Of a stretch of DNA of 64,000 nt, positions 15,611 through 25,795 are shown one piece after another. The DNA comes from Winogradskyella sp. J14-2. Lineage in GTDB: Bacteria > Bacteroidota > Bacteroidia > Flavobacteriales > Flavobacteriaceae. Below the pieces are notes generated by a model, which was given only the letters and a program-made list of their open reading frames with translations, was not told where the DNA came from and searched no databases. Made by a program: the position numbers and the translations under genes. The DNA lies in contig NZ_CP019388.1 of the NCBI RefSeq assembly GCF_001971725.1, forward strand, positions 2,932,501 through 2,996,500, in the 5' to 3' direction. Position 1 is the stretch's first letter. Every line of letters starts with the position of its first letter.

Positions 15611-18600
15611 ATGAAAAAATTATTACTCACGGTTTCTTTTTGCTTCTTTTTATTAAATGCATTTTCTCAAATTGCTAATCAACCATCGGACTTAGTTGTT
15701 TGTGATGATGACAATGATGGGTTTGCAGAGTTTGATTTAACAATTTTGAATGCGCAAATTATTGGAAGTCAGACAAATGTGATAATAACATATCATGAGA
15801 CTTTAGCGGATGCAGAAAGTGGAGTAAATGCTATTCCGTCATTATATACTAATATATCTAACCCACAAACCATATTCGCAAGGGTAGAAGGTTCAACAGG
15901 AAATTATGACACCACGTCTTTTGATTTAATTGTGAATCCAACTCCTATAGCTATACAACCAACACCTCTTGAATTTTGTGATGATAATGGTGATGAAAAT
16001 ACTGTTTTTGATTTAACAGTAAAAGATAGTGAAATAACGGGAGGCAATGTCACTTGGGCAGTAACTTATTATGAGACTCTAGACGATGCTGTTGCACAAT
16101 TTAATGCAATACAAAACCCAACACAATACACAAACACCTTTAATCCGCAGGCGATTTATGTTGTAGTAACTGATACAGATACAGGGTGTTATAGTATAAC
16201 TACTTTTGATTTAATTGTAAATCCAACACCATTTGCCAACCAACCAAACCCTCTTCAATTGTGTGATGACGATAATGACGGATTCGAATCGTTTGTATTA
16301 GAAGATGTGTTGGCACAGGTTTTAGATAATCAAATAGGTGTTACAGCATCGTTTCATGAAACTTTAGTTGATGCCGAGAGTGGTATAAATGCTCTTCTTT
16401 CACCTTATACAAATACATCAAATCCACAGACGATTTTTGTAAGATTGGAAGATGATGTTACAGGTTGTTATAACACAACTTCTTTTGATTTAATTTTGGA
16501 TACAAACTGTAATACAGAAGAAGTTATTACAATGCAAAATGGCACTTTTAGCGCTTGTAGTGGCATTTTTACAGATTCAGGTGGTTTAGATGAAAATTAT
16601 TCTAATGATGAAAATTACACCATTACATTTTGTCCTGATGTAGATGGTGATCTTATAGGATTAAATTTTACATATTTCACCTCACAATTAAGTGCAGATT
16701 CGTTATCAATATATGATGGAGATAGCACGAATGCTAATTTAATAGGCATATTTTCTGGCCTAAATACTCCAGGAGAAGTGATAGCTTCAGAAATTAATGC
16801 TAGTGGATGTTTAACGGTTACTTTTATTTCAAATGTATCTGGAAACACGAATGGCTGGATGGCTGATGTTAATTGTTTTCAATCTTGCCAAGATATCACT
16901 CCTTCAATTGATAGTACTGTTCCAGAAGCCAATGAAAACGGAGTTATAATAGCTTCAAATATTGAAGAAGTTACTTTTAGCGCTGGTGCGACGTTTTCAG
17001 ATAACGGAACAGGTGCTATCTTTAATTGGGATTTTGGAGATGGCAATACAGCTACAGGAGAAAGTGCGATGCATACATTTACAGTTCCTGGCACATATGA
17101 TGTTACGCTAACTGTACAAGACAATAACCCTATAGGATGTGAAGAAAGTATGATAATTCCGGTTGAGATATTGGACAATATAGTATCTATTAATAACGCT
17201 AATGATCCTGAATCTTATTTGTCATTAGAAGAGCTAATCTTTAACGTTTTTACATCAGAGGATGCTTCTGTAAACATTTTTTCTTCTCAGGTAAACGGAA
17301 ACCCTACAGATCTAGAGACAAAAAACTACGGTTATTTCAATAGAGAAGGCGCTCAGAATTTTCCATTTGAAGAAGGGATAGTTTTATCTACGGGAGTTGC
17401 CTATCAAGGCGGTAATACTACCGTTACTAGTTTAGTAAGTAATGATATTGGTCAGCCAGGTGATATAGATTTAGAAAACGCTCTTAATATTACCAATACT
17501 AACGATGCAGCGTTTATTAAATTCAACTTCATACCAAGAGGAGACCAGATTAGCTTTAGGTATTTATTAGCTTCTGAAGAATACGACGGTAGTTCGGAGT
17601 GTTTTTTCTCAGATAGTTTTGCTTTCTTATTAAGAGAGGTAGGTACTACTGAATATACAAATTTAGCAGTATTACCGGACGGAACACCAGTAAATGTTAC
17701 TAATGTTAATAATGCTCAAAATTGTGCGAGCAATACAGAATATTTTGAAGGCTATAGTATTGGAGATACTAATTACAATGGTAGAACAGCTGTTTTAACA
17801 GCATCAGCTTCTGTAATACCAAATACTGAGTACGAAATAAAACTAGTTGTAGCTGACCAAAGTGATAGCATTTGGGATACCGCAATTTTTTTAGAAGGCG
17901 ATAGTTTTAATTTGGGTAATATTGGACTAATTAATGTTAGTGCTTTTAATGACTTTAACAATAATGGCACAATTGATATTGACGAAACAGCTTTTACAAA
18001 TGGATCTTTTACCTACGAAAAAAATAACGATGGTATTGTAAGCGTGGTTAATACATCAACAGGAAGTTTTACAATAGCTAGTACAGATGAAAATGATATT
18101 TATAACATTTCATTTTTAGTAAATGAAGATTCTTCAAGTTGTTATACACAAAGTCTATCTTCTATTGAAGATGTTGGAGTTTTATTTGGTGAAGTTGCTA
18201 ATATAGATTTTCCTGTGGTAGACAATCTAGCTTGCGAAGACTTAGCTGTGTATTTAGTCAACCCTTTTGCACCACCACGTCCTGGTTTTGAGCATACCAA
18301 TTTGTTGATTATTGAGAATCTACTCGGTGGAGATATTGCCAATGGCTCAATTGAATTTACTTTAGATGAAAACTTGGAAATTAACTCGACTACGCTAAGT
18401 AACCCTAACATGTCCATCACAACAACGGCTTCTGGCTTTACATTAGACTTTGTAGATTTTACAGCTGGTTCTAGTGAAACAGTAGAAATAACTTTACAGA
18501 CACCTGTAACTGTAGCTTTAGACGAGATCGTTACTAATTCTGCTTCTTATATAACAGATACTAACGATACGGTTGCAAATAATAATACCTCAACTTTAAC

Positions 18601-19306
18601 CGAAGTAGTGGTCGGTTCTTACGATCCTAATGATAAAATGGAAGCTCATGGACCAGAGATTGTATATGATGAATTTGTAACTAGTGATCAGTGGTTGTAT
18701 TATACTATTCGTTTTCAGAATTTAGGTACAGCCGAAGCTATTTTTGTAAGAATAGAAGATGAACTAAATGCTCAACTAGATGAATCAACATTTCAGATGT
18801 TGCGTTCCAGTCATGACTATGTAATAACGAGAACAGGTAAGGACTTAGAATGGTATTTTGATAATATTAATTTACCAGCAGAGCAAGATGATGCAGCAGG
18901 TAGTATCGGTTTTGTGTACTTTAGAATAAGGCCACAGCCAGGATATGCGCTTGGTGATATTATACCGAATACCGCAGCCATTTATTTTGATTTCAATGCA
19001 CCTGTAATTACAAATACATTCAATACAACTTTTGTTGAGCCACTTTCTATCAATGATTTTGAAGGTGTAGAGATTAGTGTTTTCCCAAACCCAGCAAAAG
19101 ACAAAGTAAAGGTTACATTAAGTCAAAATGTTTTAAATTCAACGACGGTATCTTTGGTAGACATTCAAGGTAAGATGATTAATATTCCGAATAAGGAATT
19201 TAATAATACTGTAGAATTAGATGTATCTACCTTAAATTCAGGATTGTATTTTATTCAACTAAGAAGTGGAAATAACACCATTACTGAAAAGTTGATTGTT
19301 GAATAA
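15611..19306 (+). CDS. Large secreted T9SS-sorted multidomain surface protein
   Basis: A 1231-residue protein with a signal peptide 'MKKLLLTVSFCFFLLNAFSQ'. Three about 95-residue repeats (about 21-110, 111-205, 206-300) share 'CDDDNDGF..FDL', 'YHETL.DAESG.NA', 'YTN.SNPQTIF' and 'TGCY.TTSFDLIVNPTP'. They are followed by a CUB-like domain (about 307-425), a PKD domain (about 430-522, 'FNWDFGDGNTATGE'), a choice-of-anchor-L-like region (about 525-785), a 'SYDPNDKMEAHGPEI' domain as in other flavobacterial surface proteins, and a type IX sorting domain (last about 75 residues, 'ISVFPNPAKDKVKV' to 'NTITEKLIVE'). Probably an exported adhesin. It stands alone and is closed by a strong terminator. 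Confidence 0.88.
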   Translation: MKKLLLTVSFCFFLLNAFSQIANQPSDLVVCDDDNDGFAEFDLTILNAQIIGSQTNVIITYHETLADAESGVNAIPSLYTNISNPQTIFARVEGSTGNYDTTSFDLIVNPTPIAIQPTPLEFCDDNGDENTVFDLTVKDSEITGGNVTWAVTYYETLDDAVAQFNAIQNPTQYTNTFNPQAIYVVVTDTDTGCYSITTFDLIVNPTPFANQPNPLQLCDDDNDGFESFVLEDVLAQVLDNQIGVTASFHETLVDAESGINALLSPYTNTSNPQTIFVRLEDDVTGCYNTTSFDLILDTNCNTEEVITMQNGTFSACSGIFTDSGGLDENYSNDENYTITFCPDVDGDLIGLNFTYFTSQLSADSLSIYDGDSTNANLIGIFSGLNTPGEVIASEINASGCLTVTFISNVSGNTNGWMADVNCFQSCQDITPSIDSTVPEANENGVIIASNIEEVTFSAGATFSDNGTGAIFNWDFGDGNTATGESAMHTFTVPGTYDVTLTVQDNNPIGCEESMIIPVEILDNIVSINNANDPESYLSLEELIFNVFTSEDASVNIFSSQVNGNPTDLETKNYGYFNREGAQNFPFEEGIVLSTGVAYQGGNTTVTSLVSNDIGQPGDIDLENALNITNTNDAAFIKFNFIPRGDQISFRYLLASEEYDGSSECFFSDSFAFLLREVGTTEYTNLAVLPDGTPVNVTNVNNAQNCASNTEYFEGYSIGDTNYNGRTAVLTASASVIPNTEYEIKLVVADQSDSIWDTAIFLEGDSFNLGNIGLINVSAFNDFNNNGTIDIDETAFTNGSFTYEKNNDGIVSVVNTSTGSFTIASTDENDIYNISFLVNEDSSSCYTQSLSSIEDVGVLFGEVANIDFPVVDNLACEDLAVYLVNPFAPPRPGFEHTNLLIIENLLGGDIANGSIEFTLDENLEINSTTLSNPNMSITTTASGFTLDFVDFTAGSSETVEITLQTPVTVALDEIVTNSASYITDTNDTVANNNTSTLTEVVVGSYDPNDKMEAHGPEIVYDEFVTSDQWLYYTIRFQNLGTAEAIFVRIEDELNAQLDESTFQMLRSSHDYVITRTGKDLEWYFDNINLPAEQDDAAGSIGFVYFRIRPQPGYALGDIIPNTAAIYFDFNAPVITNTFNTTFVEPLSINDFEGVEISVFPNPAKDKVKVTLSQNVLNSTTVSLVDIQGKMINIPNKEFNNTVELDVSTLNSGLYFIQLRSGNNTITEKLIVE

Positions 19307-19330
19307 AACATAAGATTATAATATTCTTCG

Positions 19331-19365
19331 AAAAAAAGCTTCAGATTAATTCTGAAGCTTTTTTT
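19331..19365 (+). terminator. Rho-independent terminator after the T9SS protein
   Basis: A 15-base perfect stem AAAAAAAGCTTCAGA / TCTGAAGCTTTTTTT with a 5-base loop, ending in a T-run, 25 bases after the stop codon. With the A-run on the other side it could act in both directions. Confidence 0.85.
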
Positions 19366-19416
19366 GTAATGTTTAAAAATAGATTTCGTCCAATTTAGCA
19401 ATTAATAAATCTAACC

Positions 19417-20214
19417 ATGAAAAAAACAATTTGCCTTTTACTTATTACCGTATTATTTTCAGCTTGTAAAAACGAAAAACAGACAGAATCTACAGTTGTC
19501 AATGAAGTGTCAAAAGAAGACATTACCACTAGTATTTATCCAGAGTCAATTACCAAAGTGTTTAATGCACATGGTGGAATAGATACTTGGAATACCATGA
19601 AGTCGCTTTCCTTCACCATGGAAAAACCAAACGGAAAAGAAGTGACCACCTTAAATCTAAAAACCAGAGCTGAAGTTATTGAAACACCAGATTATAAAAT
19701 GGGTTATGATGGTACAACGCAATGGGTTTTAGAAAAGAATAATAAACAGTACAAGGGCAATGCAAAGTTTTACAAAGGTTTAATGTTTTATTTTTACGCC
19801 ATGCCTTTTGTTTTAGGTGATGATGGCATTATGTATGAAGCTATTGAATCACTTACTTTTGATGGAAAATCCTATTCAGGAATTCTAATTTCTTACGAAT
19901 CTGGAGTTGGTGAGTCTCCAGACGATCAATATAAAATATACTATGATGAAGCCACAGGAGAAATGGCATGGTTAGGATATACAGTAACTTTTGGTAAGGA
20001 TGAAAAAAGTAAAGATTTTCATTTTATTCGTTATAACAATTGGCAAATCATTAATGGTTTAAAATTACCTAAATCTGTAGATTGGTATAAGTACGAAAAC
20101 AACCTGCCAACAGAAAAACGAAATACAGTTGAGTTTACAGATGTTTCGCTATCTAAAAGAGCACCAGAAGCAACAATATTTAAAATGCCAGAAGGTGCAA
20201 ATATTGTACAATGA
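19417..20214 (+). CDS. DUF6503-like lipoprotein
   Basis: 265 residues. The lipoprotein signal 'MKKTICLLLITVLFSAC' has its lipobox at Cys17. The mature domain begins 'ITKVFNAHGGIDTWNTMKSL', typical of a Bacteroidota lipoprotein family with an LolA/LolB-like beta fold (DUF6503-like), followed by 'KMGYDGTTQWVL' and 'VSLSKRAPEATIFKMPEG'. Probably anchored in the outer or inner membrane facing the periplasm. Function unknown. It is a single-gene unit between two terminators. Confidence 0.7.
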   Translation: MKKTICLLLITVLFSACKNEKQTESTVVNEVSKEDITTSIYPESITKVFNAHGGIDTWNTMKSLSFTMEKPNGKEVTTLNLKTRAEVIETPDYKMGYDGTTQWVLEKNNKQYKGNAKFYKGLMFYFYAMPFVLGDDGIMYEAIESLTFDGKSYSGILISYESGVGESPDDQYKIYYDEATGEMAWLGYTVTFGKDEKSKDFHFIRYNNWQIINGLKLPKSVDWYKYENNLPTEKRNTVEFTDVSLSKRAPEATIFKMPEGANIVQ

Positions 20215-20223
20215 TAGAAATTT

Positions 20224-20268
20224 GTCAATCTGAACTTGTTTTAGATTCTGAAACGAGTTAAGAATGAC
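20224..20268. repeat. Degenerate palindromic intergenic element
   Basis: The outer arms GTCA/TGAC enclose AACTTGTTT (20233-20241) and AAACGAGTT (20251-20259), which pair with one G-T step. It resembles a decayed copy of the palindromic elements with a GTCA...TGAC frame found near other genes here. It lies directly after the stop at 20214. Confidence 0.5.
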
Positions 20269-20275
20269 GGCAAAT

Positions 20276-20308
20276 AAAAAAAAGCGAGCTATTTAGCTCG
20301 CTTTTTTT
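20276..20308. terminator. Bidirectional terminator between convergent genes
   Basis: Perfect stem AAAGCGAGCT (20281-20290) / AGCTCGCTTT (20295-20304) with a 4-base loop, flanked by an A-run on the left and a T-run on the right. It lies between a plus-strand gene ending at 20214 and a minus-strand gene ending at 20314, so it can serve both. Confidence 0.85.
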
Positions 20309-20313
20309 AGTTT

Positions 20314-21627
20314 CTAGTTTTCCTGATTCTTATATTTTTCAGAATAACGTTTCCAAAGCTTTGTTTGATGTGTTTCTAAACTTATGTTTCTACCATCAAT
20401 AAAAGCATGTGTCAACTTATTAGTTCGCATATCTAAAGCATCACCTTCGCTAATAAAAAGAGTTGCGCTTTTACCAACTTCTAAGCTTCCATATAGATCG
20501 TCAATACCCATTATTTTGGCCGCATTTAATGTTATTAATTGAAGCGCTTGCTCTTTCGTTAATCCGTGAGCAACTGTTGTGCCTGCGTAAAATGGTAAAT
20601 TTCTAGAGTTCATACGTTCCATTTGTCCGCTAGTTTCTAGAGAGACCAATACACCTGCATCCACTAATGCTTTAGCTTGTTTAAAGGTGTAATCATAATC
20701 ATGGTCTTCTAATTCTGGTAATGAATGTACACGTCTTAACATTACTGATACATTATTTTGTTTTAAAACATCAGCCACATCGCTAGCTTGGTAGCCACCA
20801 ACAATAGTTAGCTTTTCTATACCTTGATTTTTTGCAAAGTTTACAGCGTCCGTAATACTTTTAGCATCATCTGCATTAATATATAAATGTTTAGAACCAT
20901 CAAACAGACCAGACATTGCTTCATATGGCAAGTGTTTGTCTTTTTTACTGCCTGTATTGTAAGCCTTAGCTTCGGCAAAATAATCTGATAATTCTTTAAC
21001 CTGAGTGCTATAATTTTTGTTTGGTTTTAATCCAGGATCTTCACCCAGCCACCAACGACCACGACTAAAGCTACTAGGCCAGTTAATATGAATACCATCG
21101 TCTGTTTTAATAGATGCATCTTCCCAGTTCCATGCATCGTATTGTACAATAGATGAGGTTCCTGTAATACGTCCACCTCGAGGCACTACTTGACCTAGTA
21201 AAACACCATTAGGTCGCATAGATTCTACTACTTTAGACTCGGCATTATAAGCAATAATGCTACGAACATTAGGATTAAAAGTACCCATTTCAGAAAGATC
21301 GTTAGAGGCTTTTACGGCATCGACTTCAACCAAACCTAAGGTTCCGTTAGATACTATAAATCCAGGATACACGTGTTTGCCTTTGGCGTCAATGATATCC
21401 ATAGCCTGTCTTGTAAGTGGAGTAGAAGTTTCAGGACCAATCGTTGTTATTTTACCATTGCTTACTACAATGATACTATTTTCAATAACATCTCCGTTGC
21501 CAATATGTGCTGTTGCACCAACAATAGCAAAATCCTTAGTTTGTTGTGGTGCAGGTGTTTGCTGTGCAAAATTGAAAGTAACACACAGCATTAAAAGAAC
21601 AATATTTATAGATTTTAATGTTTTCAT
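20314..21627 (-). CDS. Amidohydrolase-family protein lacking the usual metal site
   Basis: 437 residues from the ATG at 21625-21627. An ATG 18 codons upstream lies inside the preceding gene and before the signal peptide 'MKTLKSINIVLLMLCVTFNFAQ', so the inner start is preferred. The beta-sandwich ends of the amidohydrolase fold are clear ('IENSIIVVSNGKITTIGPE', 'GKHVYPGF', 'ITLNAAKIMGIDDLYGSLE', 'VGKSATLF'), but the HxH metal ligands expected after 'YPGF' are replaced by 'IVSNGTLGL'. It is therefore probably not a standard hydrolase by itself. It follows the 995-residue paralogue after about 11 bases, suggesting the two proteins act together, perhaps as a complex (inference). Confidence 0.8.
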   Translation of the reverse strand: MKTLKSINIVLLMLCVTFNFAQQTPAPQQTKDFAIVGATAHIGNGDVIENSIIVVSNGKITTIGPETSTPLTRQAMDIIDAKGKHVYPGFIVSNGTLGLVEVDAVKASNDLSEMGTFNPNVRSIIAYNAESKVVESMRPNGVLLGQVVPRGGRITGTSSIVQYDAWNWEDASIKTDDGIHINWPSSFSRGRWWLGEDPGLKPNKNYSTQVKELSDYFAEAKAYNTGSKKDKHLPYEAMSGLFDGSKHLYINADDAKSITDAVNFAKNQGIEKLTIVGGYQASDVADVLKQNNVSVMLRRVHSLPELEDHDYDYTFKQAKALVDAGVLVSLETSGQMERMNSRNLPFYAGTTVAHGLTKEQALQLITLNAAKIMGIDDLYGSLEVGKSATLFISEGDALDMRTNKLTHAFIDGRNISLETHQTKLWKRYSEKYKNQEN

Positions 21628-21638
21628 TTTAATAAGTT

Positions 21639-24626
21639 TTAATGGTGATGTGTAGTATGCTCTCCATCCATAGAATCGCAATGCAATAATTCTTTTTCTT
21701 TCTTCTGGATAGGCTGTGTTTTCAACCCTTTATTTTTCTCTTGAAGCATGCTATTAATAAGCTCGCTTTTTTCTTTTTTAATGGCTTTTCGCATTTGTTT
21801 GTCGCGTTCTAAATCAAAGTAAGTTACACCTTCAATGATTGTTTTTTCAGGTTTTGCATACACTGAAAGTGGATGGTCTGACCATAAAACAACATCAGCA
21901 TCTTTACCAACTTTTAGGCTACCAACTCTGTCATCTAAATGCAGCAGTTTCGCCGGATTTAAAGTCACAAATTTTAATGCATCTTCTTCGCTAACATTAC
22001 CATATTTTACAGACTTTGCAGCTTCTTGATTCAATCGACGTGCCATCTCTGCATCATCACTATTAATCGCAGTAACCACACCTGCATTGTGCATTATGGA
22101 TGCGTTGTAAGGTATGGCATCATTAACTTCGTATTTATAAGCCCACCAATCACTAAAGGTTGAGCCACCAACACCATGATCTTTCATTTTATCAGCAACT
22201 TTATAACCTTCAAGTATATGTGTAAAGGTGTTAACGTTGAAGTCGAATTGCTCTGCAACTTTCATTAACATATTTATTTCACTTTGCACATAAGAGTGGC
22301 AAGAAATGAAGCGTTCTTTATTTAAAATTTCAGCTAAAACTTCCATCTCATAATCCTTACGATATGGTTTGCCGCTTTTTTTGGCATCGTCATAAGCTTT
22401 TGCTCTTGTAAAATAATCTACAAAAACCTGCTCAACTCCCATACGCGATTGTGGGAAACGCTCATTTCTACTAGATCTCGATTGTTTTACGTTTTCACCT
22501 AAAGCGAATTTTATAAACTTTGGCGAATTATCGTAAATGAGGTTATCTGCAGATTCTCCCCATTTTAATTTAATAATCGCAGAGCGACCACCAATAGGAT
22601 TTGCAGAACCATGTAAAATCTGAATCGATGTCACTCCACCAGCAAGGTTTCGATATATATTAATGTCTTCCTCGTCTATAACATCTTCAATGGTAACTTC
22701 GGCAGAAGAGTTTTGTCCTCCTTCGTTAATAGAAGCAGCTGCAATGTGTGAATGCTCGTCAATGATTCCAGCAGTGATGTGTTTTCCTGTAGCATCAATT
22801 ACGGTAGCATTTTTGTCTGAAAGGTTTTTACCGATTTTTGAAATCTTACCGTTTTTAATTAGCAAATCGGTATTTTCTAAAATACCATCATTTTCGTTGG
22901 TCCAAACCGTAGCATTTTTGAATAATAAGGTTTCAGATTTTGGTTGTTCTGTAAATCCGAATGCCAGATTAGGATAGGTGATAGGACTCATACTTTCGTT
23001 TGCGGCTTCTGAGTCTTTCTTAACATTTTTCTTAGAGTCGTCTTGCTCGTTTGAACTTGCTTTACTGGCAAAGAATGACAATTCGTTACCATTAGGTAAA
23101 ATGGCTTTACCATTAAGACTGTTGTTATTTGCGGCATTGGCTACAACTCTAATGAATTCACTCTTAGTACTATCTGCAGTTTTAAAGGTGAGGTTGACCC
23201 AATCATTTGCGTAGTTTAATTTAGAACCTAATTGATGGTCTCCACTTTCAAGTTTTGCACTAGGTTTTGATGTACTCCCAGAAATGGATAGTTTGTAATC
23301 TTCGCCTGCTAATTTAAATGTGTAATCACCGTCAATATCTCTGGTGTTCATGTCTTCAATAACATGCGCTTCACCTTGCACCCAGTTTTCAAAGAGTTTT
23401 GTGTTCTTTTCAAAAATATCTCCAGAAGTAATTAAAAAGTTGGCATAGCTACCAGCTTTTAAAGTACCTAAAACATCGGATTTTCCTAATAACGAAGCAG
23501 GAACTGTAGTTAACGCTTCAAGTGCTTTTTGTTTGGAAAGTCCGCTTTCTATGGCTTTTAGTAAATTAGATTTAAAGGATTTTTTAGACTTTAAACCATG
23601 TGTTGTTAAGGCGAAATTGATTCCATTTTCAGCTAATAATCTTGGGTTATGTGGCTCTTGATTCCAAGCACGCATATCGCTCAATGATAATGTTGAAGCT
23701 AAGTGTGCATTTTCAACATCGTAAGCCAATCTAAAGTCAATCGGTAGAATAATTGTAGCATTAGTTTGCTTTACTTCGTTAATGCGTTCGTATTCATCAC
23801 CACCACCAACGATGGTATATTGCACGTTAGATTCATCACCAACTTTATCAGCTCTTAATAGATTAGCTCTACTACCAGCTTCAAAAATTTGTAAAAGCGA
23901 TGTGTTTTTATTTAAGGCTTCTAATGATAAATCTTTAGTGTCTACATTGCCACCTGCATACCATTTGGCATCGTTGTACATTTGTCTCAATAACGCCATG
24001 CTTCCCATAATGGATGAAGGGTAAGATTGACGTGATTTTACACTTTTACGAAACGAAAAATGCTGTGTGGTTTCGCCATCGACAACGCGCAGAGAATTAT
24101 CCGCATCATTATTTAAGGCAATAAGCGCACCAGTTCCTCTAACTATACCATCTGGCATGTGCGTATTAACTACACCAAAACCAAGTTGGTGCAGTTCTGA
24201 TGCTGATTTAGAATCGTAGTTAAAACTTGCCATTACATCTTGTTCTGGCATCACGTGGTCATTCCAATAAAAGCCACTTCTGCTAGCACCATATCTTGGG
24301 CCATTGCCACTACGTTCTGGGGTTTTTACACCAAACGTCGTGTAAAGATCTATAAATGATGGGTAAATGGTTTTTCCTGAAACATCAATAGTTGTGGTGT
24401 TTTTCGGAATGTTTACTGAAGTACCTACGTTTACAACTTTACCGTCTTTAATTAATAAAGTAGCATTGTTTAAAACCTCTGTTGGAGAAACGTAAATTGT
24501 AGCATTGGTAAGCGCAGTGTAATTAGTATTTTTAGATTTTACACCAGTATTACTTGGAAAGTAATCTTGCGCAAATAGCGAAAAACTGAACATAAGGATG
24601 AGCAGCCGTAAAAAAACTTTTGTCAT
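21639..24626 (-). CDS. Two-domain secreted amidohydrolase
   Basis: 995 residues with a signal peptide ('MTKVFLRLLILMFSFSLFAQ'). Two amidohydrolase-type domains are fused. The N-terminal one (about 35-430) has the fold's ends ('NATLLIKDGKVVNVG', 'GTLKAGSYANFLI') but 'YPSFIDLYTTFG' where HxH should be. The C-terminal one (about 575-960) is intact, with 'GIIDEHSHIAA' (HxH), 'SCHSY', 'FTHILEG' and a catalytic Asp in 'AINSDDAEM', ending 'VGKDADVVLWSDHP'. A linker rich in Ser/Lys/Asn joins them. The C-terminus ends in a His-rich 'GEHTTHHH'. Probably a periplasmic metal-dependent hydrolase of unknown substrate, in an operon with the degenerate paralogue. Confidence 0.85.
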   Translation of the reverse strand: MTKVFLRLLILMFSFSLFAQDYFPSNTGVKSKNTNYTALTNATIYVSPTEVLNNATLLIKDGKVVNVGTSVNIPKNTTTIDVSGKTIYPSFIDLYTTFGVKTPERSGNGPRYGASRSGFYWNDHVMPEQDVMASFNYDSKSASELHQLGFGVVNTHMPDGIVRGTGALIALNNDADNSLRVVDGETTQHFSFRKSVKSRQSYPSSIMGSMALLRQMYNDAKWYAGGNVDTKDLSLEALNKNTSLLQIFEAGSRANLLRADKVGDESNVQYTIVGGGDEYERINEVKQTNATIILPIDFRLAYDVENAHLASTLSLSDMRAWNQEPHNPRLLAENGINFALTTHGLKSKKSFKSNLLKAIESGLSKQKALEALTTVPASLLGKSDVLGTLKAGSYANFLITSGDIFEKNTKLFENWVQGEAHVIEDMNTRDIDGDYTFKLAGEDYKLSISGSTSKPSAKLESGDHQLGSKLNYANDWVNLTFKTADSTKSEFIRVVANAANNNSLNGKAILPNGNELSFFASKASSNEQDDSKKNVKKDSEAANESMSPITYPNLAFGFTEQPKSETLLFKNATVWTNENDGILENTDLLIKNGKISKIGKNLSDKNATVIDATGKHITAGIIDEHSHIAAASINEGGQNSSAEVTIEDVIDEEDINIYRNLAGGVTSIQILHGSANPIGGRSAIIKLKWGESADNLIYDNSPKFIKFALGENVKQSRSSRNERFPQSRMGVEQVFVDYFTRAKAYDDAKKSGKPYRKDYEMEVLAEILNKERFISCHSYVQSEINMLMKVAEQFDFNVNTFTHILEGYKVADKMKDHGVGGSTFSDWWAYKYEVNDAIPYNASIMHNAGVVTAINSDDAEMARRLNQEAAKSVKYGNVSEEDALKFVTLNPAKLLHLDDRVGSLKVGKDADVVLWSDHPLSVYAKPEKTIIEGVTYFDLERDKQMRKAIKKEKSELINSMLQEKNKGLKTQPIQKKEKELLHCDSMDGEHTTHHH

Positions 24627-24702
24627 AAAATGGTTAGTTAATTAGATTTTGAAAGATACTAATTAAAGACAATTTTGAAATTGAATTTAGTTTTTTTAAC
24701 GT

Positions 24703-25770
24703 TTATAGTGACTGGTTTTCGAAGTAGTTAACCAGTAAAGCCACAACATAACTATAGCTTTTCATACCGTCAGCTTGGTTGTTTGCTTTTAGGAAATTAT
24801 CAAAGGTTTTTTCAAAAACGGGTTCAATTGGGTTTTCGTAAGACTTCCAAAAATCCTTGACTTCTTGGTAATTCATTAAAATACCTTTATTCACGGTGGC
24901 TAGAATTTCATAGTACAAATCTTTATCGCGTTTAAAGATTTCTACCAAACAATAGCGTAATCCAAAAGTATAACCAGAATATTTAAAATGAAGATCTTTA
25001 TTATAAATAGCGGCTAAGCAACCAATAAAATTAGCTTCATTTTCAGCTGCATAGCCCAATTGATGCGCAACTTCGTGGCATGATGTGGTTGGGAATTTGT
25101 AGGTTGGAATTAAGTCATCTACCTGTGCTTCATTAGTAAAAGGATTCAAATAGCCTGAAAATCCCATGTAAGTTAGAGGCACGCTGTAAATGGACTTTTT
25201 AATACTTACAGGATTATAATCTAAATGCGGATAGGTTTCAGACAATGTTTTGTAACTGTCTTTTACCATATCAAAAACCTCAGATTTGGTAAAAGGCATG
25301 TCTACTTTTGTTGAATCGTTAAGGGCTAGTTGATTGTGTAGATTATTCGATTTTTCAATCAATCGCTTTGTGAAATTAACCAGCTGTTCTGTGGTGTATT
25401 CTGCTTCAAGATCTAACGATTTGTATAGTGGAAGCCTGTAATAGTTAAATGCCCACAACACGTGAAACGCAAAATAAGCTAAGGACAAGGTTGCTAAAAT
25501 GTCTAATAACCAATTTTTAGTGTCCTTATAAATGCGTTTTCGGTTAATGATAATCCAGCGAATAATATAAATACCAGCTAAAGTATAAAACACATCACCT
25601 ACTGAAAATGGTAACCAACCAAAGGCATAGCGCATTAATTTAGAGGTAAAAACATAAACAACATTACTGTAAAATTGCTCTACAAATTCAGGGAATAACT
25701 TTAAGATTTGAATAGCAAAAATCTGGACAATCAAGAAAAGTGCAATGATGAGTTTTTTGTTTTTCGGCAT
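24703..25770 (-). CDS. DUF3810 membrane protein with HExxH motif
   Basis: 355 residues. Three N-terminal membrane segments (about 8-24, 52-70, 88-110) are followed by a large extracytoplasmic domain bearing 'TTSCHEVAHQLGYAAENEANF', a zincin-like HExxH with a downstream Glu (HExxH...E). This is the DUF3810 family, common in Flavobacteriaceae and Bacteroidota. A zinc-dependent peptidase activity is inferred from the motif and not shown. Single gene, minus strand, followed downstream by the long amidohydrolase gene after a 76-base gap. Confidence 0.8.
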   Translation of the reverse strand: MPKNKKLIIALFLIVQIFAIQILKLFPEFVEQFYSNVVYVFTSKLMRYAFGWLPFSVGDVFYTLAGIYIIRWIIINRKRIYKDTKNWLLDILATLSLAYFAFHVLWAFNYYRLPLYKSLDLEAEYTTEQLVNFTKRLIEKSNNLHNQLALNDSTKVDMPFTKSEVFDMVKDSYKTLSETYPHLDYNPVSIKKSIYSVPLTYMGFSGYLNPFTNEAQVDDLIPTYKFPTTSCHEVAHQLGYAAENEANFIGCLAAIYNKDLHFKYSGYTFGLRYCLVEIFKRDKDLYYEILATVNKGILMNYQEVKDFWKSYENPIEPVFEKTFDNFLKANNQADGMKSYSYVVALLVNYFENQSL

Positions 25771-25795
25771 GACTCAAAAATAGGAAAAACTTGTC

